Origin: Thiobacillus sp. UBA6205
GTDB lineage: Bacteria > Pseudomonadota > Gammaproteobacteria > Burkholderiales > Thiobacillaceae
Direction of reading: 5' to 3'
Assembly (NCBI GenBank): GCA_002421825.1
Contig: DISR01000018.1
Coordinates: forward strand, 167-20,856
DNA: 20,690 nucleotides
Of the stretch, positions 1 through 7,366 are shown piece by piece. Below the pieces are notes generated by a model that was given only the letters and a program-made list of their open reading frames with translations, ran no database searches and had not been told where the DNA came from. Within the stretch, counting starts at the first letter, position 1. The number at the start of each line of letters is the position of its first letter. The position numbers and the translations under genes were made by a program.

Positions 1-21
1 GAGCGGCGCCCTCGCCGCGAT
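1..21 (+). repeat. REP-like palindromic unit, cut by the window edge
   Basis: These 21 bases are identical to positions 10150-10170 inside gmd. The unit is a short hairpin, GCGGCG and CGCCGC around a CCCT loop, followed by CGAT. In the gmd copy it is preceded by GTAG, which is the head tetranucleotide typical of REP elements; here that head would lie outside the window. The unit starts 11 bases beyond the stop codon of the ligase gene, so it is intergenic. It could act as an mRNA-stabilising or terminating hairpin, but that is inference. Confidence 0.7.
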
Positions 22-31
22 TGGCATTCGG

Positions 32-1525
32 TTATTGTTCGAAGGGGTTGGGGGGGGTGGCGGGGGCGGGGTGGCGGAGGGGTTCCGGCCGGCGTCCGGG
101 CTTGGGGGTGTGTCTCGCGCGGGCGGGCTTGTTTTCCTGGCGGTGCAGGAATACGGCGGCCAGGAAGGCGAAGTAGATGGCGTTGGCGGGGATGTGCAGG
201 TTGAAGTCGACGAGGCCGTGCAGCATCAAAAGCAGCAACGAGATGCCGGCGCCGGCCTGCATGAAGCGCAGGGCGTTCCATTCGTTTTTCTTCCAGACGC
301 GGCGCCAGCCCCAGGCATAGAACCCGAGGAAGACCAGCGCCAGTGCGCCGCCGACCAGGCCGGTCTCGACCAGCCATTCGAGGTAGTCGTTGTGGGCGTG
401 GTTGATGAAGATGCCGCTCACTTCGCCGGGCTGGAAGCGGCGGAAGATTTCGGGATAGGTGCCGACGCCGCTGCCCAGGGGCAGGAATTCGCGGATGGCC
501 TGCAGGCTGCCGGCGAAGATGGACCAGCGCGCGTCCTGGGTGGCGTCCATGCCGAAGCGTTCCATGACGGGGGCCAGCCCGATTTCGACGGCGAGTGCGA
601 TGCCGAGCACGCCGAGTACGCTGGTGATGCCGCTGACGCGGCCGCCGAGGCGGCGCGCGAACAGCAGCGCGGCGAGCAGGATGCCGAGCATGGCGAGCGC
701 GATGCCGCTGCGCGAGCGGGTGAAGATGAGGCCGAGCAGGATGGCGAGGCTGAGGGCGCCGAACACGAGGGTGCGGTTGATGCCGGCTTCCTGGGTGAAG
801 AATCTGGCGAAGCGCGCGCGCAGGCCCCTGCCGTGGTAGCGGCGCGCCTGCCGGTGCACGCCGTGCCAGTGGTAGGCCAGCATGGCGAGGGTGACGGGCA
901 GGGCCATTTCCAGCAGGCCGGCGAGGTGGTCGTAGCTGGCGTAGGTGCCGCGGGCGTTTTGCGTGGCGAACTCGGGGCCGTGCAGTACCACGGCGACGGA
1001 GCCGGTGCCGTATTGGGCGAGCCCCAGCACGGCCTGGAAGGCGGCCACGCCGAGGAAGACGTACACGGCCTGCCTGAGCTGCCGGTCGGGCAGGCCGACG
1101 GCGAGCAGGAACACGGCGAGCGGGGGCAGCAGGGTGAGCCAGGCGGCTTCGGTGGCGTAGGGCACGAGCGAGAAGCTGCGGTTGCCGGCGGCGCCGTCGC
1201 CGAGCAGGGCGGTCAGCAGTTGCGCATCGCTTTCGCGTCCGGGCAGCGCGGCCCAGGCCGATTCGGGCAGGGGGACGAGCTGCGCGAGCGGCAGCAGGGC
1301 GAAGAGGCCGAGCGCGGCGAGAAAGGCGGCCGGCAGGTGTTCGCGGAAGGCGGGGCGGTGGAGGATGTGGGCGAGCAGCAGGAGCGCGGCCAGCTCCAGC
1401 GCCAGCAGGGGCAGGGGACGGTTGCCGCCCATGACGAGGGGGGCGAAGACGAGGACCGCCATGAGCATGGCGGGGCCCAGAAAATCGAACCCCGCTCTGA
1501 AAGCGGGGCGCGGGGTGTGCTGCAC
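32..1525 (-). CDS. O-antigen ligase / Wzy-type polymerase family membrane protein
   Basis: This 497-residue polytopic inner-membrane protein probably polymerises or ligates the polysaccharide made by this operon. It has about ten or more hydrophobic segments and a large periplasmic loop. The Wzy_C/O-antigen-ligase signatures are visible: FTRSRSGIA at about 268-276, GSGVGTYPEIF at about 351-361, NHAHNDYLEW at 375-384 and HGLVDFNLHIPAN at about 436-448. The last 35 residues are a proline- and arginine-rich tail after the final membrane segment. The start shown is a GTG without a clear Shine-Dalgarno; ATG at 1468 (residue 20) is the main alternative. It is the last gene of the minus-strand operon, 29 bases after the FecR-like gene. 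Whether it acts as ligase or polymerase cannot be told from sequence. Confidence 0.9.
   Translation of the reverse strand: MQHTPRPAFRAGFDFLGPAMLMAVLVFAPLVMGGNRPLPLLALELAALLLLAHILHRPAFREHLPAAFLAALGLFALLPLAQLVPLPESAWAALPGRESDAQLLTALLGDGAAGNRSFSLVPYATEAAWLTLLPPLAVFLLAVGLPDRQLRQAVYVFLGVAAFQAVLGLAQYGTGSVAVVLHGPEFATQNARGTYASYDHLAGLLEMALPVTLAMLAYHWHGVHRQARRYHGRGLRARFARFFTQEAGINRTLVFGALSLAILLGLIFTRSRSGIALAMLGILLAALLFARRLGGRVSGITSVLGVLGIALAVEIGLAPVMERFGMDATQDARWSIFAGSLQAIREFLPLGSGVGTYPEIFRRFQPGEVSGIFINHAHNDYLEWLVETGLVGGALALVFLGFYAWGWRRVWKKNEWNALRFMQAGAGISLLLLMLHGLVDFNLHIPANAIYFAFLAAVFLHRQENKPARARHTPKPGRRPEPLRHPAPATPPNPFEQ
44..83 (+). repeat. G-rich tract with quadruplex potential
   Basis: At least four runs of four or more G, separated by one to three bases, lie on the plus strand within the 3' end of the ligase gene. 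They encode its proline-rich tail on the other strand. This meets the usual sequence rule for a G-quadruplex, but in a GC-rich genome it may only reflect proline codons. Confidence 0.4.
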
Positions 1526-1554
1526 TGGGTTGAAACTGTCCGGAGGCTTGCGGT

Positions 1555-2082
1555 TTAGAAGTTGCTGATGGGCCGGTTGTCGTTGTTGTTGTTGCCGTAG
1601 ACGATCATTCCGCCCCAGACGCCGCCCAGGATCAGGGGCGTTGCGGAGCGGAGCGTCGAGCCGGCGGCGCCCCCGGCGGTCTGTCCGGGCGTCGTCCCCG
1701 CGTTCGCGGGCACGTCGGTGCGGGTGTCGCCGATGGCGGCGGCGTAGCGCAGCGGTTGTTGGGTGGAGAGCGCGGCCTTGTCGCAGCCTGCCTGCCTGTC
1801 GATGGTGAGCAGGTTGTTGCTGTCGAGCTTGCTGACGCAGCCGTCGGCGAAGGCCACGGCCGCGGCGGAGCCGTTGAGGGTGATGACGCGGTCCTTGTCA
1901 TTGAGCGTCATGCCGGGCCGGGCGGTGACGAAGCCCTTGCCCTGGTCGACCAGCACCTTGCCGCTGGCGCTGACCAGCGAGGCCAGGCTGGCGGCGTCGG
2001 CCTGGGCCATGCCTGTCGCGAACAGGCCGGCCACCAGGATGCCTGCGCCTGCGAGAATTCTTGTCGTCATTTTCGTGCTCAT
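1555..2082 (-). CDS. Small secreted FecR-like protein of the exopolysaccharide locus
   Basis: This 175-residue exported protein has an N-terminal signal peptide; a cleavage site near residues 27-30 (AQADA) is plausible. Residues about 37-94 have the spacing of a FecR-type beta domain: a G-K-V-L-V strand, GMTLNDKDRV, then a strand ending in FADGC and a short L-rich strand. Two cysteines, C82 and C100, could form a disulfide in the periplasm. The C-terminus has a glycine-rich hydrophobic stretch and then an asparagine-rich end, YGNNNNDNRPISNF, which I do not recognise as a known sorting signal. GGAGG lies seven bases before the ATG and fixes the start. FecR-domain proteins near polysaccharide genes are seen elsewhere, but their role there is unclear. 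The family assignment is by pattern only. Confidence 0.7.
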   Translation of the reverse strand: MSTKMTTRILAGAGILVAGLFATGMAQADAASLASLVSASGKVLVDQGKGFVTARPGMTLNDKDRVITLNGSAAAVAFADGCVSKLDSNNLLTIDRQAGCDKAALSTQQPLRYAAAIGDTRTDVPANAGTTPGQTAGGAAGSTLRSATPLILGGVWGGMIVYGNNNNDNRPISNF

Positions 2083-2094
2083 GTTTTTGCCTCC

Positions 2095-2145
2095 AAGCCT
2101 TTATCGGCTTTTACGAAAGATAAATTAAATGGCGGGGCAGATCAA
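2095..2145 (-). promoter_or_regulatory. Candidate promoter and leader hairpin of the FecR-like gene
   Basis: On the minus strand TTGATC (2145-2140) and TATCTT (2122-2117) are 17 bases apart, each matching the sigma-70 consensus at four of six positions. A start near 2110 would place the inverted repeat AAGCC/GGCTT (2095-2110) at the 5' end of the transcript, just before the GGAGG ribosome site. The 88-base gap is locally AT-rich, unlike the tight spacing elsewhere in the operon. This would give the last two genes their own transcription start. Confidence 0.35.
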
Positions 2146-2170
2146 GCCGGAATGCGGCCGTCCGTCGGAC

Positions 2171-3430
2171 TTATTCGAGCCGCTCGACCGCGAGGCCGTC
2201 GAACCAGATGCCGCCTTTCGCCTGGTAGTCGAGGGCGACCTGCCCGGCCAGCTGCAGGCGCACGCGCTGCACCGGGCAGCCTTCCTCGGGCACGCTGAAG
2301 CGGGTTTCGAAGTGGCGCCAGCGGTCGCGGCCGAGGAAGCGTTCGCTGGCGCCGAGCGGCTGGTTGCTGCCGGCGCAGGCGATGGCCCATTCGAGTCCGT
2401 ACACGGCTTCCAGCTCCTCGGGACGCACGCGGCCGCGCAGCACGTAGTCGCCGGGCGGCAGCAGGGTGTACTGGTAGAGATGCCGGAAGGGAACGCGCGG
2501 CCCGCGGAACACGATGTGCAGCGCGCGCTTGCCGACGCTGCCCCAGGTAGGAACGGTTTCCGCGAGGATGTGGCCGGCGGGGTCGTTCATCCAGTCGAAG
2601 CCCATGCGCGAGAGGGGTTCTTCGAAGCTGCCGTTGTAGAGGTTGTCGACGCTGGCGAGCCGTTCGGGCGGCAGGCTGTTGAGCCAGGTGAAATAGGCTT
2701 CGGTCCAGAGGTTTTCGCGCTGCAGCCGCGCGAGGTAGTCCCTGAGGGCGGATTCGGGCGCGGCGTTGGCGGGGTGGCCCGGCAGTGCGAACAGGGCGCG
2801 CAGGGTGCCGAGGTCGGCGGCGTTGGCGGCGGCGTGGGACAGGAAGGACGGCCACCATGCGACGGGCCGGCCGAGCAGGCCGGCGAAGGCGGCGTGGCTG
2901 TTCGTGTCCTGGGCGAGCAGGAGCAGTTCGGCGAAGAGCGGCTGGCGCAGGTCGTGGCGGGTGGCGAGCACCACGTCCCAGTGCCTCAAGGCGCGGGCGA
3001 GGTCGCCGCGCCGCATCCAGTAGGCGGCCGCTTCGGCCTGCACGTCGGTGCGCTGCGGCGCGATGCGGGCGGCGGCGGCGAAGGCCTGGTCGGCGCGGGC
3101 GAGGTCGCCCTTCGCTTCCCGCAGCCGGCCGAGCAGGGCGGGGGCGCGGCCGTCTGCGGGGTTGGCGCGCATGGCGGCCTGCAGTTCGGCGATGGCGGCG
3201 TCGGGGTCGTCCTGCGCGAGTTCCTGGGCGCGCGCGAGGCGCGCCGCGGGCTGGCCGGAGTGCCACTGCAGGGCGGCTTGCGCATCCTGCGTGCCGGCGC
3301 GCATGTGGTAGTCGGCGAGGTTGACGGCGACGATGCGCCAGCCGGCCACGCCCGCGGCGGCGGCGAACAGCAGCCATTTGAGGGCGGGCGGGAATTTCGC
3401 GGCGATGGGTGCGTTGCCTGCTTGCTGCAT
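2171..3430 (-). CDS. Membrane-anchored TPR protein with a C-terminal carbohydrate-binding-like domain
   Basis: The protein has 419 residues. A single hydrophobic segment at about 17-36 should anchor it in the inner membrane. Residues about 60-160 are alanine-rich helix pairs of the TPR type, for example DPDAAIAELQAAMRANPADG and GDLARADQAFAAAARIAPQ. From about residue 263 the protein becomes beta-rich, opening with NLYNGSFEEP. This resembles the N-x-G-x-FE opening of family 4/9-like carbohydrate-binding modules and ends in GIWFDGLAVERL. It starts 13 bases after the J-domain gene stops, so it is cotranscribed. A scaffold or polymer-contacting role in assembly or export is inferred; the exact function is unknown. 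Confidence 0.8.
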   Translation of the reverse strand: MQQAGNAPIAAKFPPALKWLLFAAAAGVAGWRIVAVNLADYHMRAGTQDAQAALQWHSGQPAARLARAQELAQDDPDAAIAELQAAMRANPADGRAPALLGRLREAKGDLARADQAFAAAARIAPQRTDVQAEAAAYWMRRGDLARALRHWDVVLATRHDLRQPLFAELLLLAQDTNSHAAFAGLLGRPVAWWPSFLSHAAANAADLGTLRALFALPGHPANAAPESALRDYLARLQRENLWTEAYFTWLNSLPPERLASVDNLYNGSFEEPLSRMGFDWMNDPAGHILAETVPTWGSVGKRALHIVFRGPRVPFRHLYQYTLLPPGDYVLRGRVRPEELEAVYGLEWAIACAGSNQPLGASERFLGRDRWRHFETRFSVPEEGCPVQRVRLQLAGQVALDYQAKGGIWFDGLAVERLE

Positions 3431-3443
3431 GTGCAGGGCGGCC

Positions 3444-4994
3444 TCAGCGCTTGACCGAGTGGTTGAAGGTGCGGATCAGGGCGGCATTGCCGCGCCACAC
3501 GGCTTCGATGCTGATCCTGCCGGTATAGGTGCGGGCGGCGGTTTCGCCGTTGCGCACGACGCGCGCCTGGAAGCTGCCTTCTCCCTTGGCCTGGTCGCCG
3601 TTTCGCTGCCAGTCCATGTCCCAGATGACGATGCTGCGCTGCTGGGTGTTGCGGAAGAGGTTTTCGTAGTCGCTGCGGATCTGGTTCTTGCCGCCGGCTT
3701 CGGAGCGCGCGGCGTCGTCGAACAGGGCCATGAAGGTTTCGAGGTTGCCGCCGGCGTAACGTTCGGACAGGCGCGCCACGAGCCTGACGAGCACACCCTC
3801 GGACAGGCCGGCGGGCGGCTCGGGCTGGGGCGCGGGGACGGCGGCGGCCGCCGCGGTTTCGGCAGGCACGGTCGCCGGGGCGGCGGCCGGGGCGGCGGCC
3901 GGGGCGGGGGCCGGGGCGGGGGCGGGCCGGGGGGGCTGGGGCGCGGCCGGGGTGTCGGTTTGGCCGTGGCCGGCCAGGGCGAGCTTGACCGGCGGCGTGG
4001 CGGCGGGTTTGGACGCCGGCCTGGGCGCGGCGGCGGGCGCTTGCACCGTGGCCGTCGGGGCGGGCCTGGCCGGCGCCGGTTTGGCGATCGGCGTCGGGGC
4101 GGACGCTGCCGCGGGCGGCGGCTTTATGGCGGCGGCGGGCGCGGGTTTTACGGCGGCAACGGGTTCCGCGTGTTGTGCCGCGCGTTCGGGCGCCGGCTCC
4201 GCGGCTGCGATTTCGGCGCGCGCGGCCGGCGGTTCGGGAAGCGCGGGGGCGGGGGATTCCGCCGGCGCGAGCGGCGCGCCTTGTTGCGGTTCCGGCGCGG
4301 CGGCCTGCAGGACGGGCGTGTCGCCCGGCTCCCAGCCGATGGCGCCTTCGGGCGGACGGTCCATGTACACCGAGGCCACCGAGACGGCGGCGATGAGGGC
4401 GATGCCGCCCAGCACGAAATGAGGGAAGTTGCGCGCGAGGAAAGGCGGCATGCGCCGCATGAGGCCGGGCGACTGCGGTTCCAGGCGCCGGTAGGTGCCG
4501 CGCGCGGCGGGTGCCGCCATGGCCGGCGGCTTGCTCGCCTGGCGCAGCTGGGTGTCGTAGGCGGCGCGGCTGTCGCTCTGGCGCAGGGCGTTGTAGGCGA
4601 GGTTGATGCGGCCGGCGTGCGCCGCTTTCACCTCGGGGTCGATGCCGTTGTCGCGGTCGGGATGGAACATGCGCATCAGCAGGCGATGGTGTTCCTTGAT
4701 CTGGTCGAGGCTGGCGTCGCGGTTCACGCCCAGCAGGCGGTAATGGTCGGCGTCATGGGCGAGCAGCACCTGTTCGACGAAGAAGCGCGCGGCGGCGGCG
4801 AGTTCGCCGGGGCGCAGCGCGGCGTCGGGCACGATGCCGGTTTCTTCGGGGGAGGCCCCGCTGGCGAGGCGCAGCAGTTTGTCCACACCGGCAGGCAGCG
4901 GCGCGCGGCCGTGCAGCAGGTCGTGATGCCGTGCCGGGGCTTTGTGGAAGGCCAGGGCGGCGGCGAGGGCGTCTTCTGCTGCGAGCGGATTCAT
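3444..4994 (-). CDS. J-domain protein with membrane anchor, Pro/Ala linker and NTF2-like C-terminal domain
   Basis: The 516-residue protein has four visible parts. Residues about 82-147 are a J domain with the catalytic HPD tripeptide at 111-113, so it could stimulate an Hsp70. A hydrophobic segment at about 192-211 is a membrane anchor. Residues about 225-400 are an extended proline/alanine-rich linker. Residues about 405-516 look like an NTF2/SnoaL-type fold (LVRLVARLSERYAGGNLE, then alternating strands). By the positive-inside pattern the J domain should face the cytoplasm and the C-terminal domain the periplasm. The ATG lies 11 bases after the tyrosine-kinase stop. The architecture is inferred by eye; its place between kinase and TPR genes implies a role in polysaccharide assembly. 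Confidence 0.82.
   Translation of the reverse strand: MNPLAAEDALAAALAFHKAPARHHDLLHGRAPLPAGVDKLLRLASGASPEETGIVPDAALRPGELAAAARFFVEQVLLAHDADHYRLLGVNRDASLDQIKEHHRLLMRMFHPDRDNGIDPEVKAAHAGRINLAYNALRQSDSRAAYDTQLRQASKPPAMAAPAARGTYRRLEPQSPGLMRRMPPFLARNFPHFVLGGIALIAAVSVASVYMDRPPEGAIGWEPGDTPVLQAAAPEPQQGAPLAPAESPAPALPEPPAARAEIAAAEPAPERAAQHAEPVAAVKPAPAAAIKPPPAAASAPTPIAKPAPARPAPTATVQAPAAAPRPASKPAATPPVKLALAGHGQTDTPAAPQPPRPAPAPAPAPAAAPAAAPATVPAETAAAAAVPAPQPEPPAGLSEGVLVRLVARLSERYAGGNLETFMALFDDAARSEAGGKNQIRSDYENLFRNTQQRSIVIWDMDWQRNGDQAKGEGSFQARVVRNGETAARTYTGRISIEAVWRGNAALIRTFNHSVKR
3877..3941 (+). repeat. G-rich imperfect tandem repeat in the J-protein linker
   Basis: Repeated GGGGC, GGGGGCC and GGCGGCC units on the plus strand encode the Ala-Pro repeats of the J-domain protein linker on the minus strand. 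Several runs of four or five G are separated by very short loops, so a quadruplex could form in the template strand. Such tracts commonly change length by slippage, which would alter linker length without breaking the frame when whole codons are gained or lost. Confidence 0.6.
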
Positions 4995-5005
4995 GTCCTT
5001 GTCGT

Positions 5006-7276
5006 TCAGGCCTTGCGGGGCGCGGCACCGTATTCGTAGTAGTAGTGGTTGTGGTAATAGCCGTAGCCTTGTCCGCGGGCGTCCATCTTGGTGAGGATGC
5101 CGCCGATGAGGTGGCTGCGCGTGTGGTTGAGGCGCTTGACGGCGCTGCGCGCGAAGTCGCGGCGCGTGCAGCCCGATTCCAGCACCAGCACGGTGGCGTC
5201 GGCGATGCTGCCGAGCAGCGGGGCGTCGGCGAGGCCCAGCACGAGCGGCCCGTCGACGATGACCTGGTCGAACTTCTCCGCGCCGAGGTTGAGCAGCGCC
5301 ACCATCTTGTTGCTGCCCAGCAGTTCGGCCGGGTTGGGCGGCAGCGGGCCGGAAGGAATGGCGAACAGGTGCTCCACTTCGGTGGCCTTGGCGACGTCCG
5401 AGGGCCGCGCGGTGCCGGCGAGGTAGTTGGTGAGGCCGAGGGTGTTGTCGAGGTTGAGCCGCTTGTGCAGGGAGGCCTTGCGCAGGTCGGCGTCGATGAG
5501 CAGCACCTTGTTGCCGGCCTGGGCCATGTTGATGGCCAGCGCCAGCGCGGTGGTGCTCTTGCCTTCGCCCATCGAGGGGCTGGTCACCATCAGCACCCTG
5601 GGCATGCCCTCGGGGGTGGCGAACTGCAGCGCGGTGCGCACCGAGCGGTAGGCTTCGGCGAAGCCGGAGCGCGTGTCCTGGAGTTCCTCGAATACGAGGT
5701 TGCGTTCGTCGTCCATGCCCTTGACCAGGGGAATGATGCCGAGCACGGGCAGGCCGAGCTGCTTTTCGATGTCGTCGGGCTGCTTGACCGAGTCGTCGAG
5801 GTGCTCGAACAGGAAGGCCAGGCCGACGCCGCCGAACAGGCCGAGGAAGATGGCGATCAGCGCGTTGAGCTTGATGTTGGGCTTGAAAGGCGCGTTCGGC
5901 ACTTCGGCCTTGTCGACCACGGCGATGTTGTTGACGCCGATGCCGCCGGCGACGCCGACTTCCTTGAGGCGCTGCAGCAGGCCTTCGTACAGCTGGCGGT
6001 TGGTGTCGACTTCGCGCTTGAGGATGTTGTACTGGATGCTGCGGTCCTGCACGCCGAGCACGTTGGATTTGCTCTCGCTGAGCTTGGCCTGCAGCATGCC
6101 CTCCTGCGCGCTGGCGGCTTCGTAGCTGGCGCGGATGCTGCGCCGGATGTTGTCGAGCTCCTCGTCGATCTTGGCCTGCACTTCGGCGATGCGGCTTTGC
6201 AGCTGCAGCATCCGGGGGTACGAGGGTTTGTAGATCTTGAGGTTTTCCTGGTACTCGGCTTCGAGCCTGGCCCTGAGCGCCTTGAATTCCTGGATGACCT
6301 TGCTGTCCAGCACCTGGCCCAGGCCCTGCAGGTCGCCGGCCTGCATCTGGCGGTAGGTCGCCTCGGCGCGGATGCGCTCCTGCTGCGCCTTGGCCAGCGC
6401 GGTGGTGAATTCCTCCATCACCATGGTGTCGACGCTGCCGCCCTGGCTTTCGTCGCCCTTGAGGATCTGCTCGGAGCGGGCGAAGCCGACCAGCGCCTTC
6501 TCGGACTCTTCCAGCTTGACCTTGATCTGCTGCAGCCTTTCCTGCAGGAAGGTCTTGGCGTAGGACGAGGCTTCCATGCGCCGTTCGAGGTTGGTGTTGA
6601 TGAACGCGGAGGCGAGGTTGTTGGAGACCGCCGCCGCGAGGCGCGGGTCGGGGCTGTCGAAGTGCACCTTGACCAGGCGCGAGTTGCGCACCGGCTCGAT
6701 GGTGAGGTTGGCCTGGAAAATCTTCACCGCGATGTCCATCTCGCGGCCGACGTCGGTGGCGGCGGCGGGGCGGGCCTGCGCCTGCGACTGGAACAGCGAG
6801 TCGAGGAAGCCCTTTTCCTCTTTCTCCTGCCGGAACAGCGGATGCCCGGTGAGGTTGAGCTGTTCGATCACGCGCTCGGCGAGCGAGCGGCTTTTCAGCA
6901 GTTCGTACTGGGTCTGGTAGAAATCCTTGGCGTCGGCGGAGGTTTCGGTCGGCGTCACGCCCTGGTATTCGACGACCTGGGCTTCCTGGCGCTCGATCTG
7001 CAGGGTGAGGCCGGCGCGGTAGACCGGCGTGCTGAGGAAGGTGGCGGTCATCGCCGCCACCACGACGATGGCGAAGAAGGTGAGCACGGCGCCCTTGCGC
7101 CTGACGATGACCTGCCAGTAGTGGCGCAGGTCGATGGCGTCGTCGTCGGCTTCCTGCGCGAGCACGGCCTGCACGTGGGTGCTGAGCGCGGTTTGCGGGC
7201 GCTCGATCAGCGCGCGCGAGGCGGAGGGCTTGCCGGCGGGGTCGTTCTGGGAATGGCTGTCTTCTGGATTGAACAT
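5006..7276 (-). CDS. Polysaccharide chain-length regulator fused to a tyrosine autokinase (Wzc/BY-kinase family)
   Basis: The 756-residue inner-membrane protein controls polymer length and export and phosphorylates itself on tyrosines. A Wzz-type domain lies between membrane segments at about 63-83 and 471-490, with long coiled-coil segments at about 235-440. The cytoplasmic BY-kinase domain has Walker A (SPSMGEGKST, 566-575), Walker A' (VLLIDADLR, 591-599) and Walker B (VIVDG, 672-676). The C-terminus carries a tyrosine cluster at 738, 740, 741, 745-747 and 749, the expected autophosphorylation site. An in-frame TGA two codons upstream fixes the ATG, although no strong ribosome site is visible. 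It lies between its export partner and the J-domain gene, with the matching phosphatase in the same operon. Confidence 0.96.
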   Translation of the reverse strand: MFNPEDSHSQNDPAGKPSASRALIERPQTALSTHVQAVLAQEADDDAIDLRHYWQVIVRRKGAVLTFFAIVVVAAMTATFLSTPVYRAGLTLQIERQEAQVVEYQGVTPTETSADAKDFYQTQYELLKSRSLAERVIEQLNLTGHPLFRQEKEEKGFLDSLFQSQAQARPAAATDVGREMDIAVKIFQANLTIEPVRNSRLVKVHFDSPDPRLAAAVSNNLASAFINTNLERRMEASSYAKTFLQERLQQIKVKLEESEKALVGFARSEQILKGDESQGGSVDTMVMEEFTTALAKAQQERIRAEATYRQMQAGDLQGLGQVLDSKVIQEFKALRARLEAEYQENLKIYKPSYPRMLQLQSRIAEVQAKIDEELDNIRRSIRASYEAASAQEGMLQAKLSESKSNVLGVQDRSIQYNILKREVDTNRQLYEGLLQRLKEVGVAGGIGVNNIAVVDKAEVPNAPFKPNIKLNALIAIFLGLFGGVGLAFLFEHLDDSVKQPDDIEKQLGLPVLGIIPLVKGMDDERNLVFEELQDTRSGFAEAYRSVRTALQFATPEGMPRVLMVTSPSMGEGKSTTALALAINMAQAGNKVLLIDADLRKASLHKRLNLDNTLGLTNYLAGTARPSDVAKATEVEHLFAIPSGPLPPNPAELLGSNKMVALLNLGAEKFDQVIVDGPLVLGLADAPLLGSIADATVLVLESGCTRRDFARSAVKRLNHTRSHLIGGILTKMDARGQGYGYYHNHYYYEYGAAPRKA

Positions 7277-7339
7277 GTATCAGGCGAAACGCTTGCAATA
7301 ATGGCTATGCCATCCCCGTGCGGCGAAGATGGAGGAATG

Positions 7340-7355
7340 CGCCGGCATGCCGGCG
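7340..7355. other. Perfect 16-base palindrome between export and kinase genes
   Basis: CGCCGGCATGCCGGCG is a perfect self-complementary sequence in the 90-base gap between the export gene and the kinase gene. In RNA its inner bases would form the loop of a GC-rich hairpin. No U tract follows on the minus strand, so it is not a standard terminator. It may adjust expression of the upstream gene against the kinase by stabilising the mRNA end. Confidence 0.5.
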
Positions 7356-7366
7356 TGCCGTGCCGG

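Noticed and set aside
35..1558. Long plus-strand open frame opposite the ligase gene
   Set aside because: It is low-complexity, rich in Gly, Glu and Ala, and mirrors the GC-rich codons of a clear membrane-protein gene; no family features or ribosome site.
2547..2570. GTAGGAACGG sequence resembling the head of the REP units
   Set aside because: It lies in a normal coding stretch of the TPR gene (PTWGS region) and lacks the paired stem and CCCT loop.
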